From contig NZ_MWQN01000001.1 in the NCBI RefSeq assembly GCF_002024165.1, forward strand, positions 6,200,001 through 6,264,000: 64,000 bases of DNA, in the 5' to 3' direction. The notes under the pieces were generated by a model. It had not been told where the DNA came from, searched no databases, and saw only the letters and a program-made list of their open reading frames with translations. Within the stretch, counting starts at the first letter, position 1; each line of letters starts with the position of its first letter. The position numbers and the translations under genes were made by a program. This DNA comes from Embleya scabrispora. Lineage in GTDB: Bacteria > Actinomycetota > Actinomycetes > Streptomycetales > Streptomycetaceae. This document shows, one piece after another, positions 18,174 through 28,010 of this stretch.

Positions 18174-19255
18174 CCACCCCCACCACCGAACACGACCAGC
18201 CCGTACTGACCCACCGGCAGGGTGCTCTGGGCCGGATCGTGCTCAACCGGCCCGCGGCGCTCAACGCGCTCACCCACGACATGGTCCGCCGCATCGACGC
18301 GGCGCTGACCGCGTGGGAATACGACGACGGCGTACGGCTGGTGGTGATCAGCGGCGCGGGCGAGCGCGGCCTGTGCGCGGGCGGCGACATCCGCGCCATC
18401 CATGCCGACGCCGTCTCCGGCGGCACCGCGAGCCTTGACTTCTGGCGCGACGAATACCGGCTCAACGCCCGCATCGCCCGCTATCCCAAGGCCTACGTCG
18501 CCGTCATGGACGGCATCGTGATGGGCGGCGGTGTCGGCATCTCCGCGCATGGGAAGGTGCGCATCGTCACCGAGCGCTCGACGATCGCGATGCCCGAGAC
18601 CGGCATCGGCTTCGTCCCCGACGTCGGCGGCACCCACCTGCTCGCCCGAGCCCCCGGCGAGTCGGGTACGCACCTGGCGCTGACGGGCTCCGCGATCAGC
18701 GCGGGCGACGCGATCGCCTGCGGCCTCGCCGACCACTTCGTGCCCTCGCACCGCCTGGACGCGGTGATCGAGGCGTTGGCCACCGGGACGCCGGCCGACG
18801 TCCTCGGCCGCTTCGCAGACCCGGCGCCCTCGGGCGAACTCGCCGAGCGCCGCGCCTGGATCGACACGTGCTACGCGAGCGACAACGTCGAGGAGATCCT
18901 CGAACGACTGGAGGACAGCGGCGAACCGGCGGCCAAGCAGGCCGCCGAACAGATCCGCGCGAAGTCGCCCACCGCGCTGAAGGTGACCCTGGCGAGCCTG
19001 CGCCGCGCGCGTGAACTCGACTCTTTGGAAGCCGTGTTGGAACAGGAGTATCGGGTGTCGAGTGCCGCACTGACCGCACCCGACCTGGCCGAGGGCATCC
19101 GCGCCCAGGTGATCGACAAGGACCGGACACCGAACTGGTCGCCCCCGACGCTGGACGCCGTGCGGCCCGAGGACGTGGGCCGCTTCTTCCGGGCACCGGC
19201 CGAGGGAGCCCCGCGCCTGGACTTCGCGTCCGTGACCACGGAGGTGAATCGATGA
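18170..19255 (+). CDS. 3-Hydroxyisobutyryl-CoA hydrolase (crotonase fold)
   Basis: 361 residues, the length of hydrolases of this branch rather than of simple hydratases (about 260). Crotonase features: VLNRPAALNALTHDMVRRID, GLCAGGDIRAIHA (oxyanion hole), MDGIVMGGGVGISAHGKVRI, then MPETGIGFVPDVGGTHLLAR. It would release 3-hydroxyisobutyrate from its CoA ester in valine degradation. The start overlaps the dehydrogenase stop by four bases and its own stop overlaps mmsB by four. Enoyl-CoA hydratase activity is the main alternative. Confidence 0.88.
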   Translation: MTTPTTEHDQPVLTHRQGALGRIVLNRPAALNALTHDMVRRIDAALTAWEYDDGVRLVVISGAGERGLCAGGDIRAIHADAVSGGTASLDFWRDEYRLNARIARYPKAYVAVMDGIVMGGGVGISAHGKVRIVTERSTIAMPETGIGFVPDVGGTHLLARAPGESGTHLALTGSAISAGDAIACGLADHFVPSHRLDAVIEALATGTPADVLGRFADPAPSGELAERRAWIDTCYASDNVEEILERLEDSGEPAAKQAAEQIRAKSPTALKVTLASLRRARELDSLEAVLEQEYRVSSAALTAPDLAEGIRAQVIDKDRTPNWSPPTLDAVRPEDVGRFFRAPAEGAPRLDFASVTTEVNR

Positions 19256-20187
19256 CGACGACCCGCACCGTCGCGTTCGTCGGATTGGGCAATATGGGTG
19301 GTCCGATGGCTGCCAACCTGGTCACGGCCGGACATGTCGTCAACGGATTCGACCTGGCCCTCGAGGCCTTGGAACAGGCCCGGCACAAGGGTGTCCGTAT
19401 CGCCGGATCCCCTGCGGAAGCCGCCGTCGACGCGGATGTGGTGGTCACCATGCTGCCCGGCGGGGCGCATGTCCTGGACTGTTACCGGGGCCCGAACGGA
19501 CTCCTGGCCGCGGCCCCGGCCGGGGCGTTGTTCGTCGACTGTTCGACGATCGACGTCGCCGACGCGCACGCCGCGCACGCCGCTGTGCGTGCGACGGGTC
19601 GTCGCGCGCTGGACGCGCCGGTGTCCGGGGGAGTGGTCGGCGCGGTCGCCGGCACGCTCACATTCATGGTCGGCGCCGACGATGAGGACTTCGCCACGAT
19701 CGAACCCTTGTTGACCGCGATGGGGCGTCGCGTCGTGCACTGCGGTCCGGCCGGTGCCGGGCAGGCCGCGAAGATCTGCAACAACATGATCCTGGGCGCC
19801 ACCATGATCGCGGTCAGCGAGGCGTTCGTACTCGGCGAGCACCTCGGGCTGTCCCACCAGGCGCTGTTCGATGTCGCCTCGGCCGCTTCCGGCCAGTGCT
19901 GGGCGCTGACCACGAACTGCCCGGTTCCCGGCCCGGTCCCGGCGAGCCCGGCCAACCACGACTACCGGCCCGGCTTCGCCGGCGCCCTGATGGCCAAGGA
20001 CCTGCGGCTGGCCGCCAACGCGATCCGCGCGGGCGGGGTGGCGGCCGAACTGGGCCTGCACGCGGCCGAGATGTACGCGGCGTTCGCCGAGAACGGCGGC
20101 GCGAACCGGGACTTCTCCGCCGTCATTCACACCATCAGGGACCACGACACCGACACCGTCGCAGGCGAAGGGAACGCCCCCGCATGA
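19252..20187 (+). CDS. mmsB: 3-Hydroxyisobutyrate dehydrogenase
   Basis: 311-residue NAD-dependent beta-hydroxyacid dehydrogenase that oxidises 3-hydroxyisobutyrate to methylmalonate semialdehyde, the substrate of MmsA. Landmarks: [20 protein letters not shown] (nucleotide binding), [29 protein letters not shown] (substrate loop), [15 protein letters not shown] with the catalytic Lys, and [14 protein letters not shown] near the end. It sits between two crotonase-fold genes with four-base overlaps on each side. Confidence 0.94.
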   Translation: MTTTRTVAFVGLGNMGGPMAANLVTAGHVVNGFDLALEALEQARHKGVRIAGSPAEAAVDADVVVTMLPGGAHVLDCYRGPNGLLAAAPAGALFVDCSTIDVADAHAAHAAVRATGRRALDAPVSGGVVGAVAGTLTFMVGADDEDFATIEPLLTAMGRRVVHCGPAGAGQAAKICNNMILGATMIAVSEAFVLGEHLGLSHQALFDVASAASGQCWALTTNCPVPGPVPASPANHDYRPGFAGALMAKDLRLAANAIRAGGVAAELGLHAAEMYAAFAENGGANRDFSAVIHTIRDHDTDTVAGEGNAPA

Positions 20188-20960
20188 CCGAGTACGAGAC
20201 CATCCTGGTCGAACGCCACGATCGCACCGCGCTGATCACGCTCAACCGACCCAAGGCACTCAACGCCCTCAACCTCACGGTGATGGCCGAGGTGGTCGAC
20301 GCCGCGACCACGCTGGACCGCGACCCCGACGTCGGCGCACTGGTGATCACCGGCTCCGCGAAGGCGTTCGCCGCCGGCGCGGACATCAAGGAGATGCAGC
20401 CCAACGGCTACATGGACGTCTACCTCTCCGACTGGTTCTCCGCCTGGGACCGCCTCGGCGAGGTCCGCAAGCCCACCATCGCCGCGGTCTCCGGCTACGC
20501 GCTCGGCGGCGGATGCGAACTCGCCATGATGTGCGACATCCTCCTCGCCGCCGACACCGCGGTGTTCGGCCAGCCCGAGATCAAGCTCGGCGTGATCCCC
20601 GGCATCGGCGGTTCGCAGCGGCTGACGCGGGCGATCGGCAAGGCCAAGGCGATGGACCTGTGTCTGACCGGCCGCACGATGAACGCCGACGAGGCCGAAC
20701 GCGCCGGCCTGGTCTCGCGCGTCGTCCCCGCCGCGGACCTGCTCACCGAGGCCCTGGCCACCGCCGCGACCATCGCGGGCATGTCGACGCCGATCGCGAT
20801 GATGGCGAAGGAGAGCGTCAACCGCGCCTTCGAGACCACCCTCGCCGAGGGCGTGCGCTTCGAACGACGCCTGTTCCACGCCACGTTCGCGACGGTCGAC
20901 CAGAAGGAGGGCATGGCGGCGTTCACCGAGAAGCGCACACCGTCGTTCACCCACCGCTGA
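20184..20960 (+). CDS. Enoyl-CoA hydratase
   Basis: 258-residue crotonase that adds water to an enoyl-CoA, here probably methacrylyl-CoA. Motifs: [51 protein letters not shown] with the first catalytic Glu, and [20 protein letters not shown] with the second. Both catalytic glutamates are kept. It is the last gene of the valine operon; a strong terminator follows eight bases after the stop. Together the five genes cover isobutyryl-CoA to propionyl-CoA without a gap. Confidence 0.94.
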   Translation: MTEYETILVERHDRTALITLNRPKALNALNLTVMAEVVDAATTLDRDPDVGALVITGSAKAFAAGADIKEMQPNGYMDVYLSDWFSAWDRLGEVRKPTIAAVSGYALGGGCELAMMCDILLAADTAVFGQPEIKLGVIPGIGGSQRLTRAIGKAKAMDLCLTGRTMNADEAERAGLVSRVVPAADLLTEALATAATIAGMSTPIAMMAKESVNRAFETTLAEGVRFERRLFHATFATVDQKEGMAAFTEKRTPSFTHR

Positions 20961-20967
20961 GCCCACC

Positions 20968-21003
20968 GGGACGCCGGGCGGCTGCCCAGCCGCCCGGCGT
21001 CCC
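20968..21003 (+). terminator. Terminator of the valine operon
   Basis: GGGACGCCGGGCGGCTG pairs perfectly with CAGCCGCCCGGCGTCCC around CC. It lies immediately after the enoyl-CoA hydratase stop and also faces the cobF remnant coming from the other side. Confidence 0.9.
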
Positions 21004-21056
21004 GATCGCATGCCCGCACCGAAATCCGCGATCCAACGTGTTCCGGCCGACGTGGC

Positions 21057-21446
21057 TTATCCCTCTCCCCGCAGACGCAAGAGGTAGGTGTCCATGATCC
21101 AGCCGTGCCGGGCTCGGGCCTCGGCTCGCAACCCGACGATGCGATCGGCGACTTCCGACAGTCGTCCGGAGACCAGGATCTCGTCCGGAGTTCCTACGTA
21201 CGCGCCCCAGTAGATCCACAGATTCTCGCCCGCGAGATGGGTGAAGGTCTGGTGCGCGTCGAGCATCACCACGATGTCTCCGCTCCCGTTGGCGAAGTCC
21301 GCGAACCCCTCGGCGAAATACCGTCCGGGAGTGATGTGCAGCGGCCGGCCCACTTGCGTGAGAGCGATCCGATGACGCGCCGCCAGGGCCGAGACGCTGC
21401 TGATTCCGGGGATCACCTCGAAGTCGAAGTCCACTTCCGCGCCTGC
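21057..21446 (-). pseudogene. cobF: Precorrin-6A synthase (CobF) 3' remnant
   Basis: 129 residues matching the carboxy half of the deacetylating precorrin-6A synthase of aerobic B12 biosynthesis: DFDFEVIPGISSVSALAARH, IALTQVGRP, VVMLDAHQTFTHLAGE, IYWGAYVGTPDEILVSGRLS and a last segment HGWIMDTYLLR. The amino half with the methyltransferase glycine loop is missing; upstream the frame is antisense-like junk inside the ECF S-component gene. No start codon precedes the conserved part. It is a stump that now abuts, and overlaps out of frame, the 3' end of the ECF operon. Confidence 0.85.
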
Positions 21447-22297
21447 GTAAGGCTGTTGTCGGCTGGGGCGGGTTCGAACACGATCGGTGCCTCGAACGCG
21501 GCCTTGCGGGATGCGCGCCGCAGGGCGGCCAGTACCGCCGGGCCGACGAGGACGATCGCGACGCAGTTGGTGATGGCGCGGCCGGTGTCCCATCCGAAGG
21601 TCGAGGTGAGCACGGTGAACACGAAGAACCGGCGCAGGTTGTCCAGGATGCCGTCGCCGGGGACGAAGGCCGGGCCGACCATGGATTCGGAGTCGGCGAG
21701 GAACGGCCAGAACCACATGTTCATGAGGAAGCCGAACGCGTAGGCGGCGAAGGCGCCGTAGCAGGCGAGCATGACGATCTCGCGCCGCCCCCGGACGCGT
21801 CGGGGCAGCAGCCCCGCGCCGAGTCCGACCCAGGCCGAGGCCAGCATTTGAAACGGCAGCCACGGTCCGACGCCCGCGGTCAGCAGGGCGGACGCGAACA
21901 ACGAGGTACAGCCGAGCACGAACCCGAAACCGGGGCCGAATACGCGTCCGGCCAGGACGAGCATGAAGAACACCGTCTCGATCCCGGCCGTGCCGGCGCC
22001 GAGCGGGCGCAGCGCCGCGTTGATCGCGGAGAGCACGCCGAGCATGGCCAGCGCCTTGGAGTCGAGCCCACCACTGGTGAGTTCGGCCAGCACCACCGCG
22101 ACCACGAACGGCAGCGTGACGGCGAAGATGAGCGGTGCGTCACCCGAGTGCGCGGCCGATTCGGGGGAGGGGGAGGCGAACAGCGGCCACAGGAACATGG
22201 CCAGGCCCGCGATCGAGGCGATGGTGAGCACGATCGCGGTCCGCGCGGTGATCCGGATCGCGTTGACGCGTTTGCGCGTGTCGGTGACGGTCGTCAT
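21413..22297 (-). CDS. ECF transporter S component, probably for cobalamin
   Basis: 294-residue integral membrane protein with about six hydrophobic segments (e.g. TAIVLTIASIAGLAMFLWPL, FVVAVVLAELTSGG, FGPGFGFVLGCTSLFASALL, YGAFAAYAFGFLMNMWFWPF). This is the substrate-binding part of an energy-coupling-factor importer. The specificity is inferred from the riboswitch at the head of its operon and the transcobalamin-like neighbours. The start at 22297 overlaps the ATPase stop by four bases. The last dozen codons run into the cobF stump in another frame, so the natural carboxy end may have been replaced by RKWTSTSR. Confidence 0.88.
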   Translation of the reverse strand: MTTVTDTRKRVNAIRITARTAIVLTIASIAGLAMFLWPLFASPSPESAAHSGDAPLIFAVTLPFVVAVVLAELTSGGLDSKALAMLGVLSAINAALRPLGAGTAGIETVFFMLVLAGRVFGPGFGFVLGCTSLFASALLTAGVGPWLPFQMLASAWVGLGAGLLPRRVRGRREIVMLACYGAFAAYAFGFLMNMWFWPFLADSESMVGPAFVPGDGILDNLRRFFVFTVLTSTFGWDTGRAITNCVAIVLVGPAVLAALRRASRKAAFEAPIVFEPAPADNSLTQARKWTSTSR

Positions 22298-23994
22298 CCG
22301 GTGGGCTCCCTGTCTGCGGCGGATGCGCGAGCGTCGCGTGCGGTCGGGACGCCGTCCTCGGAGGCGGACTCCCGGTCGCTGATGTCCGTATCCGCAAGGG
22401 CGTTGCCGACGTCGGTGACGGTCAGCCATTCGGCCGGTGCGAGGATCTTGGCCACCTGGGGTGCGAACGCGGGCGAGGAGACGACGACTTCGGCGGTCGG
22501 ACCGTCGGCGACGATGTCGCCCTCGGCCATCACCACCACGCGGTCGGCGACCTGTGCCACGAACTCGACGTCGTGTGTGGCCAGTACGATCGCCCGCCCC
22601 GCGTCGGCGAGTTCGCGCACCACTCGGACGAGTCGCCGCTTCGCGTGGTAGTCGAGGCCGCGCGTCGGTTCGTCCAGCAGCATTACCTGTGGCGCGGCTA
22701 CCAGTTGGATGGCAAGCACCAGGGCGAGGCGCTGCCCCTCGGAGACATCGCGCGGGTGCAGGGTGCCGTCGATCCCCGGCGCGATGCGATCGAGCAGCGC
22801 CCGGCACGCACCGGGTTCGGCGCCGGATTCCCGGTCCGCCTCGGCGCATTCGGCGTCCACGGTCTCCAGGTAGAGCAGGTCGCCAGGAGTCTGCGGGACC
22901 AGACCGACCAGTGCGCGAGCCCGCTTCGGCTCGGCCCGGCCCGGATCGGCGCCCGCCACGTCCACGGTGCCGCCCTGGCGGGGACCGGAGCCCTGGAGGG
23001 CCCACAGCAGCGAGGATTTGCCGGAGCCGTTGCGGCCCATCAGGGCGGTGACCTGCCCGGCCGGCAACTCCAGGTCGAGGCCGCGTACGGCGATCACGTC
23101 GCCATAGCGCACGATGATGCGCCGCGCGGTCAGCAGCGGGGCGGCCGTGGAATGGGCCGATCGTGGTCCGGGCGGGGTACGGTCCGCCAACCGCGCCCGC
23201 AGTGGTGCGGCCAGGCGGCGGGCGTCGCGGACCGACAGCGGCAGCGGCGACCAGCCGGCGAGCCGCCCGAGTTCGACCACGGGCGGGGCGATGTCGCAGG
23301 TCTCCAGGATTTCGGCGGGCGCGCCGTCGCGGACCGTGCGGTCGCCGGGCAGGTGGACGAGCCGGTCGGCGTACTGCACGACCCGTTCCATGCGGTGTTC
23401 GGCGACGATCGCGGTGATCCCGAGGTCGTGCACGAGCCGGGTGATCGCGGCCAGGACGTCCTCGGCGGCGGTCGGGTCGAGTGCCGAGGTCGGCTCGTCC
23501 AGGACCAGCACCCGGGGATGCGCGGTCAACACCGCGCCGATCGCGACCCGCTGCTGCTGGCCGCCGGAAAGCGTACGCAGCGGACGATGCCGCAGCTCGG
23601 CGATACCGAGCAGGTCGAGGGTTTCCTCGACACGTTTGCGCATCACCGCCGACGGGATGGCCAACTGCTCCATCCCGTAAGCGAGTTCTTCCTCGACCGT
23701 GTCGGTGACGAAGCCGGCGAGCGGATCCTGACCGACCACGCCCACCAGGTGCGCGAATTCGCGCGGCGGTTGCGAGCGGGTCTCGATCCCGTCGACGAGC
23801 ACGCTGCCACGCAGGGTGCCGCCGGTGAAGTGCGGGACCAGGCCGTTGATCGCCCCCAGCAGGGTTGACTTGCCCGCCCCGGTGCGACCGACGACCAGAC
23901 ACAACTCCCCTTCGGGAATGGTCAATTGCACGTCGCGCAGGGCGGGGGCCGGTGCGTCGGCGTAGGTGATGGTGACGTCGCGGAATTCGATCAC
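22294..23994 (-). CDS. ECF transporter ATPase, two fused ABC domains
   Basis: 566 residues. Domain 1 (about 1-250): Walker A GRTGAGKST, signature LSGGQQQRVAIG, Walker B VLVLDEPTSALDP. Domain 2 (about 275-520): Walker A GRNGSGKSS, degenerate signature VSEGQRLAL, Walker B VMLLDEPTRGLD. Two ATPases in one chain is a common actinobacterial form of the ECF A and A' pair. It starts with GTG overlapping the T-component stop (GTGA). It powers uptake together with the T and S proteins on either side. About 45 Asp/Glu/Ala-rich residues follow the second domain. Confidence 0.93.
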   Translation of the reverse strand: MIEFRDVTITYADAPAPALRDVQLTIPEGELCLVVGRTGAGKSTLLGAINGLVPHFTGGTLRGSVLVDGIETRSQPPREFAHLVGVVGQDPLAGFVTDTVEEELAYGMEQLAIPSAVMRKRVEETLDLLGIAELRHRPLRTLSGGQQQRVAIGAVLTAHPRVLVLDEPTSALDPTAAEDVLAAITRLVHDLGITAIVAEHRMERVVQYADRLVHLPGDRTVRDGAPAEILETCDIAPPVVELGRLAGWSPLPLSVRDARRLAAPLRARLADRTPPGPRSAHSTAAPLLTARRIIVRYGDVIAVRGLDLELPAGQVTALMGRNGSGKSSLLWALQGSGPRQGGTVDVAGADPGRAEPKRARALVGLVPQTPGDLLYLETVDAECAEADRESGAEPGACRALLDRIAPGIDGTLHPRDVSEGQRLALVLAIQLVAAPQVMLLDEPTRGLDYHAKRRLVRVVRELADAGRAIVLATHDVEFVAQVADRVVVMAEGDIVADGPTAEVVVSSPAFAPQVAKILAPAEWLTVTDVGNALADTDISDRESASEDGVPTARDARASAADREPTG

Positions 23995-25226
23995 CGGACG
24001 GACTTCTCCCTGATGGTGGTACCGGTACCGGCCGGGCCCGCCCTCGGCGCGACGGCCGACGTATCGGGTGCGGGCGCGGTGTCGCCGATGCGAGGCGCGG
24101 TGAGCGGTGGCGGCGGCGCCAGCCACGCGGGCAGCACGCCGACGAGCAGCGCGAGTACCGGGAGCGGGGCCAGTTCGGGCCAGGCGAGCGGGCTCAGCGA
24201 CGGGTACAGGTTGCCCGCGTCGATCCGGCTGGTCAGGTAGAGCAGCGCGCCGGTGCCCAGACCGCAGCCGGCGACCGCGAATTCGGCCGGGCGCCAGCGG
24301 TCGGGGAGGTAGATGCTCCGGTTGATCCGCCGGCCGGTGAGCACGAAGCCGATGCCGGCGATCAGGAGGCCGCCGGGCAGCATCGTGGCGCCCAAGTAGC
24401 GGGGTGTGCTTCCGTCGAGGAGCGCGTAGACGCCGACGCACACGCCGATCAGCCCGACGAGGGTCAGGACGCCGGTCAACAGTCGGATCGCGCGTGGTAG
24501 ATGCCGATTGCGGCCGTATCCGCGCGAGTCCATCGCGGCGGCCAGTGCCAGCGAACGATCCAGCGCGTCCTGAAGGACCGGGATCGCGATCGACCGCAAC
24601 GCCCGCATGCCCTTTTGCGCCCCGCCGCGCAGTCGGCGGGCCCGGCGTACCCGCTGCACGCTCTCGACCAACTGCGGCGCGACCGACAGCGCCACGACCA
24701 CCGCCGCGCCCACCTCGTACAGCGCCGCCGGCACCGCCTTGAGCATGCGCTTGGGACTGGCCAACGCGTTCGCCGCGCCCAGGCACACGATCATCGTGGC
24801 CAGCCGCAACCCGTCGTAGAACCCGCCCAGGACGTGTTCGAGCGCGACCGGCCCGAACAGGTGGATGCCCGCCGCCCACGCGGGCAGCGGGATCTCCGGC
24901 AGGTCGACGAGCACATGCCCGCTCGCCGCGCCCGCGCCGAAGACGATCCGGAACAGCACCCGCATCACGATGATGAACAACCCAAGGAACAGGTACATCC
25001 GAAACGCCAGGGCCCACGGGGCGTCGCTGCGCCGGTTGGCCACGACGAGCCCAGACACGGCCAGGAGCAGCGCGAGCAGCAGCGGGTTGGTGGTCCGGCT
25101 GGCGGCGGTGGCCAGCCCGAGCGCCCACAACCACCACGCGCCGGGGTGCACGGTGCGGGGCAGCCGGCCGCCGCCGCGGCGGAGCGCCGCAGCGGTCGGC
25201 GACGGTTTCGGGTGGGGCACGTTCAT
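23991..25226 (-). CDS. ECF transporter T (coupling) component
   Basis: 411-residue membrane protein that links ATPase movement to the S component. Hydrophobic segments are followed by the coupling helices typical of EcfT, with two Ala-Arg-Gly-like motifs recognisable in the cytoplasmic part (QRVRRARRLRGGAQKGMRAL and AAAMDSRGYG). It is longer than the usual 260-280 residues because of an extra carboxy half with further membrane segments (LLTGVLTLVGLIGVCVGVYA, LAPLPVLALLVGVLPAWLA). The start overlaps the DUF4430 gene stop by four bases. Confidence 0.9.
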   Translation of the reverse strand: MNVPHPKPSPTAAALRRGGGRLPRTVHPGAWWLWALGLATAASRTTNPLLLALLLAVSGLVVANRRSDAPWALAFRMYLFLGLFIIVMRVLFRIVFGAGAASGHVLVDLPEIPLPAWAAGIHLFGPVALEHVLGGFYDGLRLATMIVCLGAANALASPKRMLKAVPAALYEVGAAVVVALSVAPQLVESVQRVRRARRLRGGAQKGMRALRSIAIPVLQDALDRSLALAAAMDSRGYGRNRHLPRAIRLLTGVLTLVGLIGVCVGVYALLDGSTPRYLGATMLPGGLLIAGIGFVLTGRRINRSIYLPDRWRPAEFAVAGCGLGTGALLYLTSRIDAGNLYPSLSPLAWPELAPLPVLALLVGVLPAWLAPPPPLTAPRIGDTAPAPDTSAVAPRAGPAGTGTTIREKSVR

Positions 25227-26263
25227 CCCGATCCGTCGGCGCGCGTCCGGCGGCGCCACGTGGTGAACCCGGCTGCCGCGCAGATGGCCACGAGCAGGGC
25301 GATGCCGACGATGGTCATGGTCGGGATGCCGTCCCGCTTCTTCGTGGCCAACTCCTCGCCGCCGGTCCAGGTCTGGCCCTGCGGGGTGACGCCGGAGGGC
25401 TGCACGGACGGCGCGGCCGACGCGGGCTCGGGCGCCGCGGACCCGGTCGGGGCGGTGGAGGGCACCTCGCTCGCCGGAGCGGCCGGTGGGGGTTCGGACT
25501 CCATCGGATTTCCGGAGACGCCGGGCCCGGGGGCCAGTGGGTCGGTACCCGAAGTGGTGGTCCCGCCGGCCCCGTTCGAGCCGGACCCGGTCGACGCGGT
25601 GCCGCCTCCGGCTCCGGCCGGTTTGCCTCCCGGTCCCGCCGACGTCGTGCCGTTGCCGGAATTGCCTCCGTTGCCGGCCGGCGGTTGCGGGTTGTTCGTC
25701 CTGGGCGGCGGGTCCTGGGTGGCGGGTGTGGTCGGGCGGGACGGTGCCACGCGCGGCGAGGGGTTGGTGGTCTCGGTCTTGTTCTTGGAGAACGACCAAC
25801 CCTCGAAGCTGCCGAGCGGCGGCTTGCGGTTCATTACGCCCCACTGGCTGTACGTCCACGAACCGCCGTTGGGGGAGTGCCAGTACGACCAGTACGCGCT
25901 CGCCGGCGGCGTGTCGATGCATGCCTCGGAGTTGGCCCCCGGCTTGCCCTCGATCCGGCAGATGAAGGACTCGCCCCAGCGGGCAACGCCGGCGATCTCG
26001 ATGCCGGCGTTCTTGAGCGCGGCATGGCCGGTGGCCTGATCGCCTCGTGCGCAGCGCACGATGGTCGTGCCGCCCAGATCCTGGAAGTCGATCACGACCG
26101 TCACACCGTTGCCGTCCGGGCAGTAGCCGGGCGTGCCCTTGGACGTGTCGACCGCGCGCGCGGTCGGTGCGGCGACGGTGAGCTGGGCGGTGGCGGGCAG
26201 GGTGAGCAGGGCCAGGACGGCGACCAGGCGGGCCATTCGGCCTCCGCGGCCGAGGCGCCTCAC
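25223..26263 (-). CDS. Membrane-anchored DUF4430 protein (transcobalamin beta-domain-like)
   Basis: 346 residues: signal peptide (about 1-37), a cysteine-containing DUF4430-like domain at about 45-155 (GVTVVIDFQDLGG, GESFICRIEGKPG, SAYWSYWHSPNGGSWTYSQ, PPLGSFEGWSF), a long Pro/Gly/Ser/Thr linker at 160-310, one membrane helix (MTIVGIALLVAICAAAGFTT) and a short basic tail. DUF4430 is also the carboxy-terminal beta domain of animal transcobalamin and intrinsic factor. The protein is held at the outer membrane face by its helix. It starts with GTG overlapping the upstream barrel gene, so the two are made together. Confidence 0.85.
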   Translation of the reverse strand: MRRLGRGGRMARLVAVLALLTLPATAQLTVAAPTARAVDTSKGTPGYCPDGNGVTVVIDFQDLGGTTIVRCARGDQATGHAALKNAGIEIAGVARWGESFICRIEGKPGANSEACIDTPPASAYWSYWHSPNGGSWTYSQWGVMNRKPPLGSFEGWSFSKNKTETTNPSPRVAPSRPTTPATQDPPPRTNNPQPPAGNGGNSGNGTTSAGPGGKPAGAGGGTASTGSGSNGAGGTTTSGTDPLAPGPGVSGNPMESEPPPAAPASEVPSTAPTGSAAPEPASAAPSVQPSGVTPQGQTWTGGEELATKKRDGIPTMTIVGIALLVAICAAAGFTTWRRRTRADGSG

Positions 26264-27746
26264 GTGTGCCGTCCGTTCTTCCGGCGCGCACCCGCGCGGA
26301 CGGCGAAGCCGGTACCGACCAGGCCGACCGCGAGCAACACCAATCCGCCGACCTGGGCACCGGTACGGGCGAGGCTGCTGCCGCCCCCGTTCGCGGTGCC
26401 GCCGGCGCCGGATATCGAGCCGCCCGTGCCGGCCTGGTTCGTGTTCGTCGCGGACGCGGACGAAGACGCGGAGATCGACGCGCTAGCGGTCTGGCTGAGC
26501 GAGGTGGTGGGCGACGTTGAGGCCGATGGGCTCGCGGATTCGGTGTGGGTGGCCGAGCCGGTGGGCGCGGGAGTGTGGGATCCGGTCGGCACGGTGGTGC
26601 TTGTGGCGGTCCCGGTCGGCTCGGTCGGCGCCTTACCCAGGTCGCCGAGCGGGACGCCCGCGAGTACGAGCAGGGCCTGCGGGGTCGCGCGGCGCCACTG
26701 GTCGCGCTGGAAGTCGGGGATGCCCTCCGCCTGCGCCGAGGTCAGCGCCTCCTCGTTGTAGGCGATCGTGCCGACGTCCTTGGTCGCGGCGCCTGCGTTG
26801 TCGGCGGTGATCTGGTGCTTGGCCACCCACGCGGCGGCCTTGTCCGCCTCGGCCGAGTAGCCGACCGCGCGCAGCGCCTGACCGGCCAGGCCGGTGCTGT
26901 TGGTGTTCGAGGCCGCTGTGGGCCCCGAACCACCGAACGAACCGTCCGCGCGCTGCCGGGACTTCAGCCAGTCCGCACCCTTTTTCGCGGCCGCCGCAGC
27001 GCCGGTCGACCCGTTCTCCGCCGCCGCGGACAGCAGTGCCTGCACGGCCATCCCGGTGGAGTCCGGATCGAGGACGGTGGTCGGGGTGTCCTGGCAGACC
27101 GGCCCGGTGCTGCCCAGCTGCCCCGGGAACAGTCGGAAGCCGCCGCTGGGGCACTGCTGCTTGATCAGGAAGTCCACCGCACTCTGCGGGACTCCGCCGC
27201 TGCGGGCCAGGCCCAGGACGGCGAGCGACTGCCCGAAGGCGTTGCCGGAGTCCGGGCTGCCGGTGAGCTTGTCCCGGACCCGACCCACGTCGTCGCCCGC
27301 GTCCGGGCCGGCGACCAGATCGAGGGTCTCCGCCCGCATGTCCAGCCCGCCGAACGTGGCCGGGTTGCGGCCGGCCACGACCGAGGCGAACAACACCTTC
27401 GCGGTCGCCCCGGCGATCCGCGAGCCGGGCATGCCCCACTCCTCGACGCTGTTGTACTTGCGGATGTTGGCCGCCACGGCGTCGGTCGCGGCCTTGAGCG
27501 CCGCAGGCTCCGAACGGGTGGCCGCCAGCGCCATGACGGTGTCGATGGTCAGGCCCCAGTCCGAACCGGAGAACCCGGGTATCCCCCGTCGACCAGCTCC
27601 CCGGCCTGCCATTTCGCCGCCGCAGCGGCCTGCGTGGCATACGGGTTCGCGGCGTCGGCCGACGCGGAGAAGACAGGGGAGGCCGCGACCAGAATCGCGC
27701 CGCAGACCGCGACCGCGCCGGTCTTTCGCACAGTGAGCCAGGACAT
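26260..27746 (-). CDS. Sortase-anchored alpha/alpha-barrel protein, frameshifted
   Basis: Secreted toroid protein paralogous to the one at 11207: signal peptide MSWLTVRKTGAVAVCGAILV.., then repeats such as FGQSLAVLGLARSGG, PSGGFRLFPG, STGMAVQALLSAA, DGSFGGSG and STGLAGQALRAVG. A Ser/Thr linker follows, then LARTG, a membrane helix and RRKNGRHT: the LAxTG signal of class E sortases. A one-base deletion in a run of five G (27583-27587) separates ELVDGG from PGFSGSDWGLTID; one extra G restores the frame. About 495 residues if repaired. It heads the ECF operon behind riboswitch 4. Either a sequencing error or a recent mutation. Confidence 0.8.
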
Positions 27747-27854
27747 CGGTGGAACCCTTCCGAGACCGACGCGTCCCGGGGCCCGCCGACGACACGACGC
27801 CGGTCGGGCGGTCCGGGCTTCAGCGTGTAGTCCACGACAGCTGGAGCCGACAAA

Positions 27855-28010
27855 ACTCGTACGCACCCAGGTATTCCGACTCGCGGCGGCCTTGCGGCCA
27901 CCGCCTACGGTTGCGGGTCAGCGCCGGATTTCGACCGGCTTCCCCTGGGTTTCGAACTATGGAATTGGAATGCCGATACGACTCGGCGTGCGGAGCATAC
28001 GGAACATTCC
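27855..28010 (-). promoter_or_regulatory. Cobalamin riboswitch 4 (ECF operon)
   Basis: Minus strand: GGGGAAGCCGGTCGAAATCC, GCGCTGACCCGCAACCG, a GC-rich stem, then B12 box GAGTCGGAATACCTGGGTG (27863-27882). It lies about 110 bases before the barrel gene start. It is nearly identical to riboswitch 5, including sequence outside the aptamer (GTCCACGACAGCTGGAGCC). Confidence 0.92.

Noticed and set aside
23991-26360. 789-codon frame as one long membrane protein
   Set aside because: Only the part from 25226 down is EcfT; the upstream part is an out-of-frame reading of the DUF4430 gene, which has its own signal peptide and overlap.
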